NCBI GenBank assembly: GCA_963682025.1
Contig: OY821521.1
Location: 195,001,026 to 195,065,025, forward strand
DNA: 64,000 nucleotides
Reading direction: 5' to 3'
Source: Cordilura impudica
Lineage: Eukaryota > Arthropoda > Insecta > Diptera > Scathophagidae
Below the pieces are notes generated by a model. It made no database searches. It was not told where the DNA came from and saw nothing but the letters and a program-made list of their open reading frames with translations. Within the stretch, counting starts at the first letter, position 1. Each line of letters opens with the position of its first letter. The position numbers and the translations under genes are program-made. Below are positions 22,901 to 32,196 of the stretch, piece by piece.

Positions 22901-23138
22901 TCTCATAAAATCTCTCTTTGAACCCAAAAATACTAGCGTCATAAAAATGTTTAATAATGGTATAACCATTAATGGTTCTTACCCTCTTCTTAATAACTAA
23001 TTCCTTTCTGTTCGTGAGAACTCCAGGACTACAATAGCAGCTTGTTGCACCACTATCAATTAAAATTCGGCATCTTCTTCCCGTTGAGGCTGTCCTAATG
23101 ATGTAGGGCAGTCCAATCCTTGTTCTAAAAAAGACTCC
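19992..23138 (-). CDS. pol: Pol polyprotein: protease, reverse transcriptase, RNase H, integrase
   Basis: The frame opens at 23138 after a TGA and is entered by -1 frameshifting from gag. The aspartic protease motif DSGAT is encoded at 23057-23043. Residues below count from the Met at 22892. Reverse transcriptase has its YIDD box at 278-281. RNase H has TTDAS (D437), KELYA (E474) and HTDHQ (D501). Integrase has an HHCC-type zinc region ending CYIC (716-719) and a catalytic triad D749, D800, E836, with the typical 35-residue D-E gap. All catalytic residues are present and no stops occur, so it is probably active. The 966-codon Met-initiated frame omits the protease and is not the true start. 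Confidence 0.94.
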   Translation of the reverse strand, partial: GVFFRTRIGLPYIIRTASTGRRCRILIDSGATSCYCSPGVLTNRKELVIKKRVRTINGYTIIKHFYDASIFGFKERFYEIPNLETDILIGYNFMRKANIVLNFKEGTLTCGKHCEKIINFESQDSICGNKNTENENEHSKENALYKMNNEEITDFSDESRESLNILRGNIIRSIEKLHSNINMNLPFRTDIRAEIRTIAEAPIWSKQYPYPLSANGFVNDEVKRLLEDEIIRPSKSPYNSPIWVVPKKGFNDNGTQKMRMVIDYKKLNEQTISDKYPIPDCNVILSNLGTAKYFSTIDLESGFHQILMKEQDIEKTAFSVNNGKYEFIRLPFGLKNSPSIFQRAMDDILREYIGKICHVYIDDIIVYSESLEEHYKHLKTIIDKLKESNMKISLEKSKFYEKEVEFLGYVVAQNVIKTDPKKLETIYEYPLPRTLRQLRSFLGMVGYYRKFIKDYAKIAKPLTKYLSGENGKVSQHMSKKIEINIDEQGVLTFKKLKNLLSQQVELVQPDFKKKFILTTDASNEAVGAVLSQEGKPITFISKTLSSTEKNYATNEKELYAIVWALKNLRNYLYGSSDLEIHTDHQPLTFAVSTRNPNAKIKRWRSFIEEFSPKMIYKPGVTNVVADALSRQYLNNISDEESLQDTIHSAESSDDFNIPEISKPLNEFKQQILLSKANFSLHETITNFGRTRHIIEFDTRENLKTILMEFIQPNLVTAVHCTQEDLYDFKETVKGVFTNKFVYTKIFPIDIINVDDQQNIIQDTHSRAHRSCRENCKQIYKQYYWPKMANHFKEYIRHCYICNRNKYNRHPQKVPIGEAPIPNKEGEYLNIDIFYAEGLKFITCIDAYSKFLVINNIEDKTNLGEKVLDVLESFPNAKKITLDNEPGFLTAQFKSLMHRLGIELYYCTPRHSTTNGQIERVHSTIIEIARCIKEEFHLLEDAEIFYRAAQQYNHTIHSVTQNKPADILFNKLPHNLVGTLKKAQEKMLLRNNHSQVKTYQPGDTIYEKIIGQRNKLLPRFKKQEIKEDLGNKVRIKFRDRIIHKDNIRT

Positions 23139-24322
23139 TCATTCAAATTATTTATTCTTTGTGCCTTATTCTGAGGCTGGTGGCTAACTTGGCCACTACC
23201 GGTTAATTGCCGTTTTATTCCCTGTTGAAAATTGCCATTATATGGTCTTGGTTGGAAGCGTTGGAAATTACCATTGTGGTAAGAAGGTCTTCCCTGTCCA
23301 AAATTACCATTATTATTATAGTTACTAAAATTGTGTCGTGGTTTTGCCACAATATTTGCCGAACTACCGAGTTCCATTGGCTCTGGTTTCTGTTCCGTAT
23401 TGCGATTAAAATTATTAAAATTATTAAAATGTGGGTCACGCTGACCGCGACTAGGGAAACGTAAAAAATTCTGTCCCTTAAAATTATTATTAGTATTTGG
23501 TTTATTGAAATGAAGTGCAAAATTTGCACGAACCTTATTAGCTTCCAATTCCTGAGCTTTTGCTAGCGCATCTGGCAGACTATTCGGCGAAACGGAAAAC
23601 AATATGTCAGCTAATGGTGGATTCAGTCCAGTCATGAACACCCTAAGTGCGTACTGTCTATTCCTGTTATTCAATTCCCTGGTCAGGGCGGAGTTCGTTC
23701 CGTGTGTCATTATAGTTTTATTAGTCAGGTCCGTCAGCTTCTTGTTAACCTCATTGTAATATGTCATTATTGATTGCGACCCCTGTCGCATTACACTTAG
23801 TTCCTGTTCTATTAAATGTAAAGGTCGCTTGTCGGCGTACGCAAAGTCTAGTCGGCTAATAATAGCGTCAAAATTTAACGGGGTACCGTGGTTAGTTAAT
23901 GTGTCGTTTGCATCGTCAATCACTTTGTTCCTAAGTATCGTTAAGGCGGAATAATAACGCTTGCTCCCCCTAGTATATAAGCTCATAGAATGTGTGGCGG
24001 CTTCACGCCAGCTAACATAAGAATGTTTTCCATCAAAAACTGGCATAGATTTGATGACATCAAGTGGCTCATCACACCGTATAGTAATATTTATCTTTTC
24101 GTCTTCAAATTCATCTACAGGGTCACCTAGAGTCAGTCTACCTAAACTTCTACTTATTTCTTCTATTCTGGTCAACAATGGTCCTGTCTGTGCTTCTATC
24201 AAGGTTCTAACTTGCTCCGTAGTTGCCATTTTATTAACAATACCGGTGCCCAAAGATCCGAACAACTGTGACAAATTATCAATCTCTGAATCCAGATTGA
24301 AATAGGTACAATTTTTTTCCAA
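23060..24322 (-). CDS. gag: Gag structural polyprotein
   Basis: A 420-residue capsid precursor, the first gene after the leader. A capsid-like helical region covers roughly residues 80-275. It is followed by an Asn/Gly/Phe/Arg-rich basic tail (about 278-395: repeated NNF, NGNF and RP motifs) that probably binds RNA. No CCHC zinc knuckle is seen, as in several insect errantiviruses. The first Met gives 420 residues, and a second Met at residue 32 (MATTEQ) is an alternative start. Its last ~75 nt overlap the pol frame (-1). Intact. Confidence 0.9.
   Translation of the reverse strand: MEKNCTYFNLDSEIDNLSQLFGSLGTGIVNKMATTEQVRTLIEAQTGPLLTRIEEISRSLGRLTLGDPVDEFEDEKINITIRCDEPLDVIKSMPVFDGKHSYVSWREAATHSMSLYTRGSKRYYSALTILRNKVIDDANDTLTNHGTPLNFDAIISRLDFAYADKRPLHLIEQELSVMRQGSQSIMTYYNEVNKKLTDLTNKTIMTHGTNSALTRELNNRNRQYALRVFMTGLNPPLADILFSVSPNSLPDALAKAQELEANKVRANFALHFNKPNTNNNFKGQNFLRFPSRGQRDPHFNNFNNFNRNTEQKPEPMELGSSANIVAKPRHNFSNYNNNGNFGQGRPSYHNGNFQRFQPRPYNGNFQQGIKRQLTGSGQVSHQPQNKAQRINNLNEESFLEQGLDCPTSLGQPQREEDAEF
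23126..23132 (-). promoter_or_regulatory. -1 ribosomal frameshift slip site T TTT TTA
   Basis: In the gag frame the codons TCT TTT TTA supply the canonical heptamer T TTT TTA (X XXY YYZ). The -1 frame has a TGA only three bases before 23138 and is open from there through pol. The protease active site follows about 70 nt downstream, so slipping here joins gag to the whole of pol. A stimulatory structure downstream was not worked out. Confidence 0.8.
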
Positions 24323-25337
24323 AGTTATTATAACAATTTTTTTCTATAAAATATTTTCACATATATATTTTTTTGATATTTATAACTTAATCTATTTCCT
24401 TATTTTAATTTCTCAAAATATATATATTTTTTAATCGCAAAATTTTTTGCACAAAATTTATTTATTTATTATTTCCAAAAATTTTCTAAAAAATTTTTCT
24501 GAATAAAAATGTTTTAATTTTCTTTATATATATTAATTTGCTATTGATAAATTAAAAATTAATCTTACTTTATTATCAGGAACGTGCTGTTGTTGATTTA
24601 AAGTTGAGCCGATTTAGAGATGATTGAAAGCTGAGTTTACTTGAATATGATTTAAAGCTGACCCAGATTTTCAATCGTTCTGGGGTGTTGCTACCTTGGA
24701 TTGGGCAGTTGCAGCAATTTTCAATTGGTTGCTTCTTCTCTCGTTGTTGTTAGATTTTTTTTTATTCTTATTGATCTTGGTAGTGTTTTTTTGTTCGAGT
24801 TTTTTATTTTATTTTAGTTTTTGATATTTTTTCAAATATGTTTTATAAAAAAATTTTTTATCACTGATCAATAATTGGGAGTATTAAAAAAATTTATAAT
24901 TATAAGGAATATATCTCCTTTCACTGTCACTGCTTTAAATTATTGTTCTTTTAAAAAAATTTCCTTTTTTTGACACTGTTTCTTTCTTATTGTTTCTGAA
25001 TTTTTATAAAAATGTTGATTTTTCTTCTATATATTTTTTTTATAATTATGAACAAAATTTTCCTTTTCACCGTCACTGCTTTATATTATTTTTTTAGACA
25101 CTATTTTTTCTCCTTTTTTCTGAAGGATACTTTATGATTTTTAATTTCTTTCTCCTTTCTTTGAAGGATACTTATTTTTTTGTTTTTAAAATTTTTTCTC
25201 CTTTCTTTGAAGGATACTTATTTTTTGTTTTTAAAATTTTTTCTCCTTTCTTTGAAGGATACTTATTTTTTAGTTTTTGGCTGAATCACTCCGACCGAAT
25301 CCTTACTTGTTTGTTTTCAGGATATTATTTCGATGGA
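24323..25337 (-). other. Provirus 5' leader with tandem repeats
   Basis: About 1 kb of AT-rich noncoding leader between the primer site and gag. A GAAGGATAC-containing ~45-bp unit repeats four times (GAAGGATA at 25122, 25163, 25209, 25254). A second pair around TCACTGTCACTGCTTTA (about 24918) and TCACCGTCACTGCTTTA (about 25067) is spaced ~150 bp. In gypsy and Idefix the equivalent leader holds an insulator (family knowledge). Insulator function here is inference. The env splice donor should also lie in this region or in gag. Confidence 0.7.
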
Positions 25338-25356
25338 GGATCCCGGTTGAGCCCCC
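25338..25356 (-). promoter_or_regulatory. Primer-binding site for minus-strand synthesis
   Basis: Minus strand reads TGGGGGCTCAACCGGGATCC across the LTR boundary. Its first T overlaps the LTR end. TGG complements the CCA tail of a tRNA, and the next 15-17 nt would pair with its acceptor and T-arm strand. The cognate tRNA was not identified. It differs from the TGGCG start common in related elements. Confidence 0.7.
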
Positions 25357-26069
25357 AATTAATTATATCACTAAAAATGTATTAAAAAAAATTAAATTTA
25401 TTTCTTCCACTAAAATGAAACACTTTGAATGTTTATGTTTTTAAATCCCAACTTGAACTAACTGTTCTTTATTTAATGTTCTAACTTTTATATATTTTAC
25501 AAAAGTGTTAACTTAAAATAATTTGTGAGAGTACTAAAAATAAAGAGTAAAGTAAGCTTAAAGTATTAACGAGCTTAAAGTATTTTGTGAGAATAATTAA
25601 AGCTAGAACAGATTTGAAAATAAAGAGTAAGCTTAAATATTAAGAGAAATAATTGTATAAAAAGAAAGAGTAATAATTATTGTGGGAATCAATTTTATTG
25701 AGAATTTTATTTACTTTAGTAAAAGTGTTGATGTCAGCATTAACTATTTAACGTGTGCAACGATTTCCTGAGTTCCATGGAAATCGTCTGTTGCAGGTGT
25801 CACACTTTGCAGTAGTGGATTTGTGGGAATGAAAATATTGAAATTTTGTACGATAGCTGATATTGCAAAATTCGTGGGAATGATAAAAGTACAATTTTTG
25901 TACGACAGCGGAAATTGGTGTTGTGAAATCTGTGGGAACATTTGAAATAACATTTCTTGTATTCCACGAATTATATGAAGGTTGCTATTTTATTCAGCGC
26001 GTGTAAAATGGGTTGCGCGTGTTACTTAGGAATTTTTTATATTAAGGGATGGTATGCCATATCTTAACT
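25357..26069 (-). repeat. 5' LTR of the provirus (promoter-containing)
   Basis: A 713-bp partner of the 3' LTR, essentially identical to it. It must contain the promoter and polyadenylation signals. No canonical TATA box was assigned with confidence. Internal short direct repeats of AAGCTTAAAGTATT/AAGAGTAA occur in the central part. Confidence 0.95.
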
Positions 26070-26249
26070 TGTATGTATGTACAAACATATATGTATGTAA
26101 ATATTACACCCAAAAAATACAACATCAAAAGTTATTTTCGTGTTTTCTTTAAATAAATTAATACATAAAATTTTGTTTTTTTTTTTATTAACAACTAGGT
26201 AGTTTAACATTATTTACTTTAGATATTGGTGAATTTTTACTTCCTTTAT

Positions 26250-26638
26250 ATCTGTGGTCACAAGCGATAACCGCCTAAGTTGACTTAAGAACGATTTGAG
26301 TTATGTATGCTATCATAATCTACTAACAATGCTTTATATTTACGTGAAATCCCCATTTAAAAAGTTATTAATGAAAACATACTGACCTATGTCGTAATAA
26401 AACCCCATTATATTTATATAAACAGTTATTTTTCTCGAAAGAATGATTTTCGCCGATTCGAGTTATGTATGCTATCATATTCTACTAAAAAATCTTTATA
26501 TATACGTGAAATCCCCATTTCTCTAATACAACTTTTCTGACCTAAGTCGTAATGAAGCCCCATTACATTTATATAAAAAGCTATTTTTCTCGAAGGCATG
26601 ATTTTCGAGTTAGGCGGTTATTGCTTGTGACCACAGAT
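26250..26638. mobile_element. MITE with ~29-bp terminal inverted repeats
   Basis: The left end ATCTGTGGTCACAAGCGATA...CCGCCTAA (26250-26278) is matched by the complement of TTAGGCGGTTATTGCTTGTGACCACAGAT (26610-26638; shown here as its two halves TTAGGCGGTTATTGC and TTGTGACCACAGAT) with one mismatch. Inside are two ~162-bp direct repeats, with GAGTTATGTATGCTATCA starting at 26298 and 26460. No frame, so non-autonomous. No convincing target-site duplication, so the superfamily is unassigned. Confidence 0.75.
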
Positions 26639-28579
26639 TTCTGCTTATCGACAAAATTTTGGATTGATTTTTAACCCCTTTCCCGCGACCCAATCGATCT
26701 AAAAGTTTGCACGCAGACACGAGGCGATGACAAAAATTATCTAACAAATTTTTTTAGTGATGCCAAAACAATGGAAACTTTAAAATTTTTCTACCAGAGT
26801 TGACAAAAAAAAACTTACAGGGAGTTAGTTTTTATAATATTATTACCACAACGACCACAAAAAACAACAAGTAAAGCTATGACAACAATACAAAATTTAG
26901 AAAAACAACAAGAACAATATAGAAACATCATATATTTCATTTTTTTTTTACTTTTTCAGAGATTTCCCTGCACCTGTTCCGCCGATTTTAACGATTTTTA
27001 AAACAGTTAACTTCCCCTGATGATATTGGTAGCTAAGCAAGAATCCGCAAAAAAAATAAAAATGTGTCCAGCTGCATAACTGCGGTCGTCAGAGGGTTAA
27101 AATCGAAATTGAAGACCCATATGATATTTCTTTAAAACAAAAATCTCGCTTACTTTCACTCTCCGATCAACAAAACATCGTATCGTGAATTTTTTCAATA
27201 TTTTCGTTTTAATTGGAAAATGATTCTTTCTGACTTTGTTTTTCGCCAATTTTAACAGAAATTGCCCTGGAGCTGATCTAACCTCATGCCTCAACAATTG
27301 ATCAAATGCCTTCATAATAGCAAACATCTATTTGATTAAAAAAATTTTCGTGGAAAACACCAAAGTTGAAGTTAAGTTTTTTATTGTTCCATGCCTACCC
27401 CGTCCACCAAATGGAAAAATATGGGTCAGACTATAAATCAATGCATTTATATATTTTATTTTTATTTGCATCTGTTGTTAATTGCTTTTCGTATGTAAGC
27501 TCGTTTTGTTTGTTCGTTCATTTTGCCCAAACATTAACGGATTGTTTTTGAAGGAAAAAAAAACAAAAACAAAATAAACATCAATACAAAGATCAACTCT
27601 CACACATAGCAAAAGCCGTACTTAAAGTGACACGCACACACAAACAATACGACAGTTGGTAAAATTTATCCATATAGTTTACACAGAGCCTGCTGAGATA
27701 ACCCCACTGACTGTAGTTTCGCCATGTGTAAAAGTGTTCGAGAGTGAGTGAGAGTCATTATTGTGTGTGTACGTGTGTGTGTGTGTGTGGAGGGGTGGGG
27801 GATGTATATGACTGTTAACGTTCATTTATTTAGTCATTGTTTATTTGTGGGTTTAAATTTATCTATAGTTTGTCGTTGTCGTCGTTGTTGTTGTTGTTGT
27901 TATTGTAGGTATGATTATGTGCAACATTATACAAATGTTCAGTATGAAACACAAGTATAAAATTTACTATCTGCGTATATTCAAACATAGTTTGTGATGG
28001 CTCAGCATGGCCTGGTATTAACTTAAACTATTACTTTGCCTGCAGTGATGACAGCACGAGCAGCATACGCAGCATACACAGCCCAACAACAAAAGCGTAA
28101 CGTACAACTTTCAACTGCAACTACTCGTACCATATATGTATACGTATGTGTGTATGAGTATGTAAGCATGTGTAACACTGAGATTGCCAAAGTAGGAACA
28201 ATGATAAAATTTGTTGTTGTTGACACTTTGCTCCAGCAGCAAGAGTTATTGGAATTTATGTATACAAGCAGAGAACTCCCTGCACAAACAACACACCATT
28301 TGCTTCAACACATTATTTACACACACACACGCACACACACTAGCTAACGGGCGAACTAACAAGTTAAGTGGTTGGTCCCAGAACTTTCCGACTTGATGTA
28401 TAAATGGGATCAGGTAATTTCAAAACAAAGGCAGCGTTGTAAAACTGAAATTTTAAGTTTACCAGAAATCAGTAGTAAACGCTCTTACAAAAAAGGTCTC
28501 ATGGGGAGCAGCCGCAGATTGCCATCAATTGGGATATGTTAGAGAATACCAAAAATTAAGCTACCATTTTTTTCCGGCA
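26639..28579. other. Mostly unassigned DNA with microsatellites, no gene recognised
   Basis: Contains a (GT)n tract near 27761-27789, a GTT-rich run at about 27868-27902 and (CA)n at about 28317-28340. Short open frames (27097-27327 minus, 27748-27960 plus, 28036-28347 plus) show no recognisable domain. The latter two overlap microsatellites. The composition is more balanced than the surroundings at 27000-27350 and 28000-28400, so unrecognised exons cannot be excluded. Confidence 0.35.
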
Positions 28580-29610
28580 GCCCAATCTCATATTAAGGTG
28601 TAAGAAATGTACCTAGAATGGCCGTTTTTTGCTGATTTTTCATATATCAACCTAAGCAACCAATACAAATTGGGCATCATATGAAAGGTCATTGTAAGGC
28701 CTATCGCATAGTGTATAAGACATGCATGATCATGTTTAAAATCAAACAATTTTATATGTTTGTTTGTGGTTTATAGGAGGCTACACCACTGAAATTTTTA
28801 CAATTTTACAATTTTACAATGCCTATCCGGAAGTAAAAATAGGCTATATTTTTTTGGATTTTCCAAGTGGGCGTGGTACCTCCCATATAAAGTTGATTTT
28901 TAACAACTAATTTTAACATATAATGTCTGGAGCACTAGGACAACAAGAGGTCTGAAACTATGTCCATGTACATATTAAACTAGTTTGAAGAGATGCAAAA
29001 AAAAATTGGGTGGGATCGGAAATGTTTAATGTCATATATCTAGAGTACTGTAATAGAGAAAGCCTTGGGACTTTGTGTGAGTCCATAAGTTATTAATGAG
29101 ACTAGTCGGACAAAAATGTAGGGGATCTGATTAGTGGACGTGGCACCCCCCATACAAAGTTAATATTTAATATCATATAAGTGGAGCACTATAATAGTGA
29201 AAGCCTTGGGACTCAATGTTAGTACTCGTCACCCCCATACAAAGAAAATTTTTAATGTCGTATATGTGGAGTACAAAAAATGGGCGGGATCGGACTAATG
29301 GGCGTGGCACTACCATACAAAGTAATTGCCATACTTATATGTAATTGGAGTACTGTAGTTTCTAAAGCGTTTGGACTTTGTGTGAGTTCATAAGTTATTA
29401 ATGTGAATAGTCGGACAAAAATGTACAGGATCAGACTAATGGGCGTGTCATCCACACACAAAGTATATATTTAATATCATATAACTGCAGTTACTATAGT
29501 AGGAAAAGCATTGGGACTTTGTCTGAATTCATGAGTTATTAATGTGAGTAGTTGCCCAAGAAATGGGCGGGATGGGACCAATGGGCGTGGTATCTCCTGT
29601 ACAAAAAAAC
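28580..29610. repeat. Degenerate ~142-bp tandem repeat with GGGCGTGGCAC core
   Basis: A core ATGGGCGTGGCACCxxCCATACAAAGT recurs near 28867, 29134, 29298, 29439 and 29581 (last spacings 141 and 142). Each is followed by a variant of TTTAATRTCATATATGTGGAGTACTRTAG. An inverted stretch of the same family occurs at 37669-37925. Monomers are diverged. No coding. Confidence 0.75.
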
Positions 29611-30845
29611 AAAAATCGCCAAAAATCCAAAATCACAAAAAAAATCGTCAAAGTCAAAAATCGCCAAAACTGACAATCGCGAATAAAAAAAAATCGTCAA
29701 AATCAAAAATCGCCTAAATCAGAATTTTCCAGAATAGAAAATCAAGAATAACAAAATTCGCAGAAAATAAAAATCGCCAAAATCAAAAATCGCCACAAAC
29801 GAAAATCGTGAATAACAAAAATTATCTAAATCAACAATCGCCAATATCAAAACTCACAAAAAAACAAAAAACGCTGAAGACAAAAATCCACAAAATCAAA
29901 ATCACTAAACCAAAAATCGCCAAATTCAAAAATTGCAAAAAACAAAAACAGCCAAAATCACAAATAGTAACAACAAAATCGCCAAAATTCAAAAACTGCC
30001 TAAAACCGAAAATCGCGATTAAGAAAAATCGCCAAAAACAAAAATCGCCAAAATCAAAAATAGCAACAAAAAACAAAAATTTCCAAAATTCAAAAATTAT
30101 GCATCTCGTGAGTAACAAAATTCACAGAAAATAAATAAATCAAAAATCGCCAAAACCGAAAATCGTGAATAACAAAATGTGTCAAAATCAAAAATTAGCA
30201 ATATCGAAAATTGAAAAAACAAAAATCGCTGAAGCCAAAAATCCCCAAAATCAAAAATCGACAGAACCGAAAATCGAGAATAACAAAAATAGCAGAAAAA
30301 AAAAATCGCAAATAACAGAAATCGCTGAAGCCAAAAATCACCGAAATCAAAAATTTCCCGAACTGAAATTCGAGAATAACAAAAATCGCAGAAAATAAAA
30401 ATCGCCAAATTCAAAAATCGCAAAAAAAAATCGTTGAAGCCATAAATCACCAAAATCTGTAATTGCCAGAACCGAAAATCGAGAATAACAAAAATCGAAG
30501 AAAATAAATATTACCAAAATCAAAAATAGCATCAAAAAACAAAAATCGCCAAAATTCAAAAATTGCCAAAAAGCCGAAAATCGTGAATAAGAAACATCGC
30601 CAAAATCAAAAATTGTCTAAATGAAAAATGGCCAAGAACAAAAATCGCAAATAACAAAAATCGCAACAAATAACATGCAAAAATCAAAAATAACCAAAAC
30701 CGAAATCCGCGAATTACAAAAATCGCCAAAATCAAAAACACCAAATATCAAAAATCGCCAAAGTCAAAAATCGACTAAATATAAAATCACCAAATCTTAA
30801 GCCGCAAAAACAAAATTCGGCAAATCAAAAATGGTCAAAATTTTC
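29611..30845. repeat. Degenerate AAAATCGCCAAAATC array (block B1)
   Basis: Runs of AAAATCGCC, AAAATCAAAAATCGCC and CCGAAAATCGCGAATAAC with 10-16 bp spacing. Frames on both strands (up to 118 codons, Asn/Lys-rich or Phe/Leu-rich) are repeat translations. It directly follows the GGGCGTGG tandem repeat. Confidence 0.9.
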
Positions 30846-31074
30846 TACGAAATGTTGCCCAGTTTTTGATATCATTACGATGGCTGTAAAGAAGCTCATC
30901 GGATTACAACTAGTTCATTACATTTTTATAAAAAAATAAGAAAGTGGTTTTCATTTTCTGTTTTAAATTAACATATTTATTTAAATTTATTAATTTTATA
31001 TCACCATTCAGTTTAAAATAAAACAATAAAAAATTTATCTTGTTTACTAAAAGAAATCTGAAATCTGAAATCTG
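30846..31074. other. AT-rich spacer, nothing recognised
   Basis: Short AT-rich spacer before the Tc1/mariner fossil. No frame or repeat end. Confidence 0.3.
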
Positions 31075-31740
31075 AAAAAATTTGATTCATTTACTGAAAC
31101 GTTGATCAAAATTGGAACTCAGTATGATGAAATAATTGCTTCTTTGACTTTCAAAAAATATTTTTGATCCTATTTGAAATTGATTTGACCAATTTTAAGT
31201 AGTCATCGATGGTTACTTTAGACCAGATGTTTTTTGTACCGCTGATTAATTCATTTTAAGATCTTATTTTGTAGTTTTGAAGGTCAGAATCAATAATGGA
31301 CCTCAAGTTTTCAATTGGTTTGATATCTGGCGATGTTGGGGGAATACTATTGTTTCCAAACCATGCCATCAATAATTTTGCCTTTTGACAGCGGGCATTA
31401 TATTGTTAAAAGTAGGCTTGGGTTAATTCTGAGCCAAAAATTTTATCAAAATATAGTGGAAGTTCTTCAGAAATTATCTCAATATAGCTTCTAGCATTTA
31501 AACGTAATAAAATGTTATAAGCCGGTACCATATGCTGTTAAGCATCTCCATACGCTAACAGAACCACCGCCACTTCGTATTCTTTGCAGGAAGCAAAATG
31601 GTTGATACTACTCATGCATTTTTCGCGGAACAAATGATCTATTTATACGATTTATCAATTCAAAGTGGGTTTCGTCGCTAAAAAATTACCATATTCTAAT
31701 CCCTTTGAGTCCACGAGCCAAAATGAGACTATAACAAGTT
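31075..31740 (-). pseudogene. Tc1/mariner-type transposase, C-terminal two thirds, degenerate
   Basis: The minus strand encodes, with several stops and shifts, the ordered landmarks of a Tc1-like DDE transposase. SDETHFELINR lies near 31660. A GGGSVSVWRCLTAYG segment (family GGGSVMVWG) lies near 31570. AWFGNNSIPPTSPDIKPIEN (family SPDxxPIENLW, third catalytic region) lies near 31340. Then comes a helical tail WSKVTIDDYLKLVKSI. No continuous frame remains and TIRs were not found, so it is a fossil. Confidence 0.7.
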
Positions 31741-32196
31741 TTTGTATTTTTTTTTTTTTTTCTCTATAAAGTCGACTAGTTGTGGCAACACCTTCGTATT
31801 GTGTGCAATATTATGCCCTAGCTTTATCGCTGGCTTTTCTCTTGTTACCCTTATGACTGTAGTAAATAAAGTGGAGTTACCCGTTATACCAAACTCCTTC
31901 GAGTACAATTACAATTATCGGGCCATACACATTAAATTCAAAAAAAAAATAAAGAATTTTTAAAAGCTTCAACATAAAATAGAACTCTTAACTTAATCAA
32001 AACAATTCATTTAGTACGCGCGCACATACATATATACACACTTCCATACATATGCAATTGGATATTCTTGAAGATGCGAGCAAAAAAGAAATCCATTAAA
32101 ATTCAAATCACATTTTTTAATATTTATATACTTATATATTTATATACATACAATAAGGTGGAGCGATATAGCACTAGATCAAAATGTTATGTATTT
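31741..32196. other. AT-rich DNA, nothing recognised
   Basis: A 73-codon frame at 31742-31963 begins in a poly(T) run and shows no domain. Otherwise AT-rich with TATA-type dinucleotide runs. Confidence 0.3.

Larger units (their letters stand above)
17674..26069 (-). mobile_element. Complete errantivirus-like (gypsy-group) LTR provirus
   Basis: An 8.4-kb element on the minus strand, in order: 5' LTR (25357-26069), tRNA-primer site, ~1-kb leader, gag, pol, env, polypurine tract and 3' LTR (17674-18386). LTRs start AGTTAAG and end AATTAATT, typical of insect gypsy/errantiviruses. A 4-bp target duplication TGTA flanks it (17670-17673 and 26070-26073). The target is alternating purine/pyrimidine (ATATGTATGTATG), as errantivirus integrases prefer (family knowledge). 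The LTRs appear to differ at one base, so insertion is recent. All three genes are open, so this copy may be competent. Confidence 0.95.

Noticed and set aside
19845..23464. Plus-strand frames overlapping the provirus genes
   Set aside because: Antisense shadows of gag, pol and env.
27748..28347. Small frames as host exons
   Set aside because: They overlap GT, GTT and CA microsatellites and lack domains or clear splice context.
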